In this document: positions 5,652-5,831 of the stretch, one piece after another
Position numbering within the stretch: the first letter of the stretch is position 1
Layout of the letters: each line of letters starts with the position of its first letter
Assembly: GCA_024274855.1 (NCBI GenBank)
Contig: JAJSAJ010000912.1
Location: 1 to 5,831, forward strand
Direction: 5' to 3'
Source: Planctomycetota bacterium
Lineage (GTDB): Bacteria > Planctomycetota > Planctomycetia > Pirellulales > Pirellulaceae
Length of the DNA: 5,831 bases
Translations under genes and position numbers: made by a program
The notes under the pieces: model-generated
Databases searched by the model: none
What the model was told of the DNA's origin: nothing
What the model saw: the letters and a program-made list of their open reading frames with translations, nothing else

Positions 5652-5831
5652 TCAACCGGGTGGCCATCTCAGTGCACGACCTGCGATAATGTGAAAATGA
5701 AGGTGGGGGACTTCCTGCCCGGCCTCCGGACCACAGTTACAGAACACACGGTAACCGTGGTCCAGGTTCAATTGGCGCGCGATGTTCCGAATGGCCAACA
5801 TGATCGGACCCATGATGGCCTGATCTTCGTC
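5652..5831 (-). CDS. HIT (histidine triad) family protein, HINT branch, C-terminal part
   Basis: An open frame enters from the right edge on the minus strand and runs 59 codons to TGA at 5654-5652; the N-terminal half is outside the window. It carries the family signature: GYRVFCNCGPEAGQEV, then the triad VPHLHFHII, then the C-terminal GRALRWPPG. The ending WPPG immediately before the stop is typical of HINT/HinT purine nucleoside phosphoramidases, which hydrolyse AMP-linked amidates in the cytoplasm. By analogy with the family, the middle His of the triad (residue 45 of the visible part) is the nucleophile. One small change is Ala where the family usually has Gly before Gln-x-Val. The reading frame is intact and nothing suggests decay. 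It is probably a housekeeping gene unrelated to its neighbours here. Confidence 0.92.
   Translation of the reverse strand, partial: DEDQAIMGPIMLAIRNIARQLNLDHGYRVFCNCGPEAGQEVPHLHFHIIAGRALRWPPG

Overview
The window looks like chromosomal DNA of a planctomycete-like bacterium (Planctomycetota). This is inferred from gene content and style: a Tat-signal DegT-type aminotransferase, a secreted DUF4838 protein, GC-rich coding DNA with loosely packed genes, and decayed fragments resembling gene families common in that phylum. No marker gene fixes the lineage.

Layout. Positions 2-205 hold the 3' end of an unrecognised membrane protein (+). Positions 206-769 are a degraded spacer that carries the last ~60 codons of a mandelate racemase/enolase-superfamily gene (358-549) and a possible promoter (605-634). 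Positions 770-2107 encode an intact 445-residue DegT/DnrJ/EryC1/StrS aminotransferase with a twin-arginine signal (+). It converges on a 694-residue secreted DUF4838 protein (4501-2417, -). The gap between them has a (GAT)4(GAC)4 tract and a hairpin followed by a short T-run. Upstream of the DUF4838 gene, 4534-5137 is a small graveyard: an internally deleted transposase of 143 bp, about 350 bp with nothing recognisable, and the C-terminal tail of an HNH endonuclease. Then come two strong nested inverted repeats (5176-5254), a tRNA-Ser(CGA) gene (-), a promoter candidate for it, and at the right edge the C-terminal 59 codons of a HINT-type HIT protein (-).

How the parts relate. The two intact large genes both encode predicted exported proteins, one of a sugar-aminotransferase family and one with a glycosidase-like fold. 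They face each other rather than forming an operon, so a shared carbohydrate role is only a suggestion. The tRNA and HIT genes are housekeeping. I see no defence island, CRISPR array, biosynthetic cluster or intact mobile element. The most interesting signals are the Tat-exported PLP enzyme, the nested palindromes beside the tRNA, and the layered pseudogene fragments.
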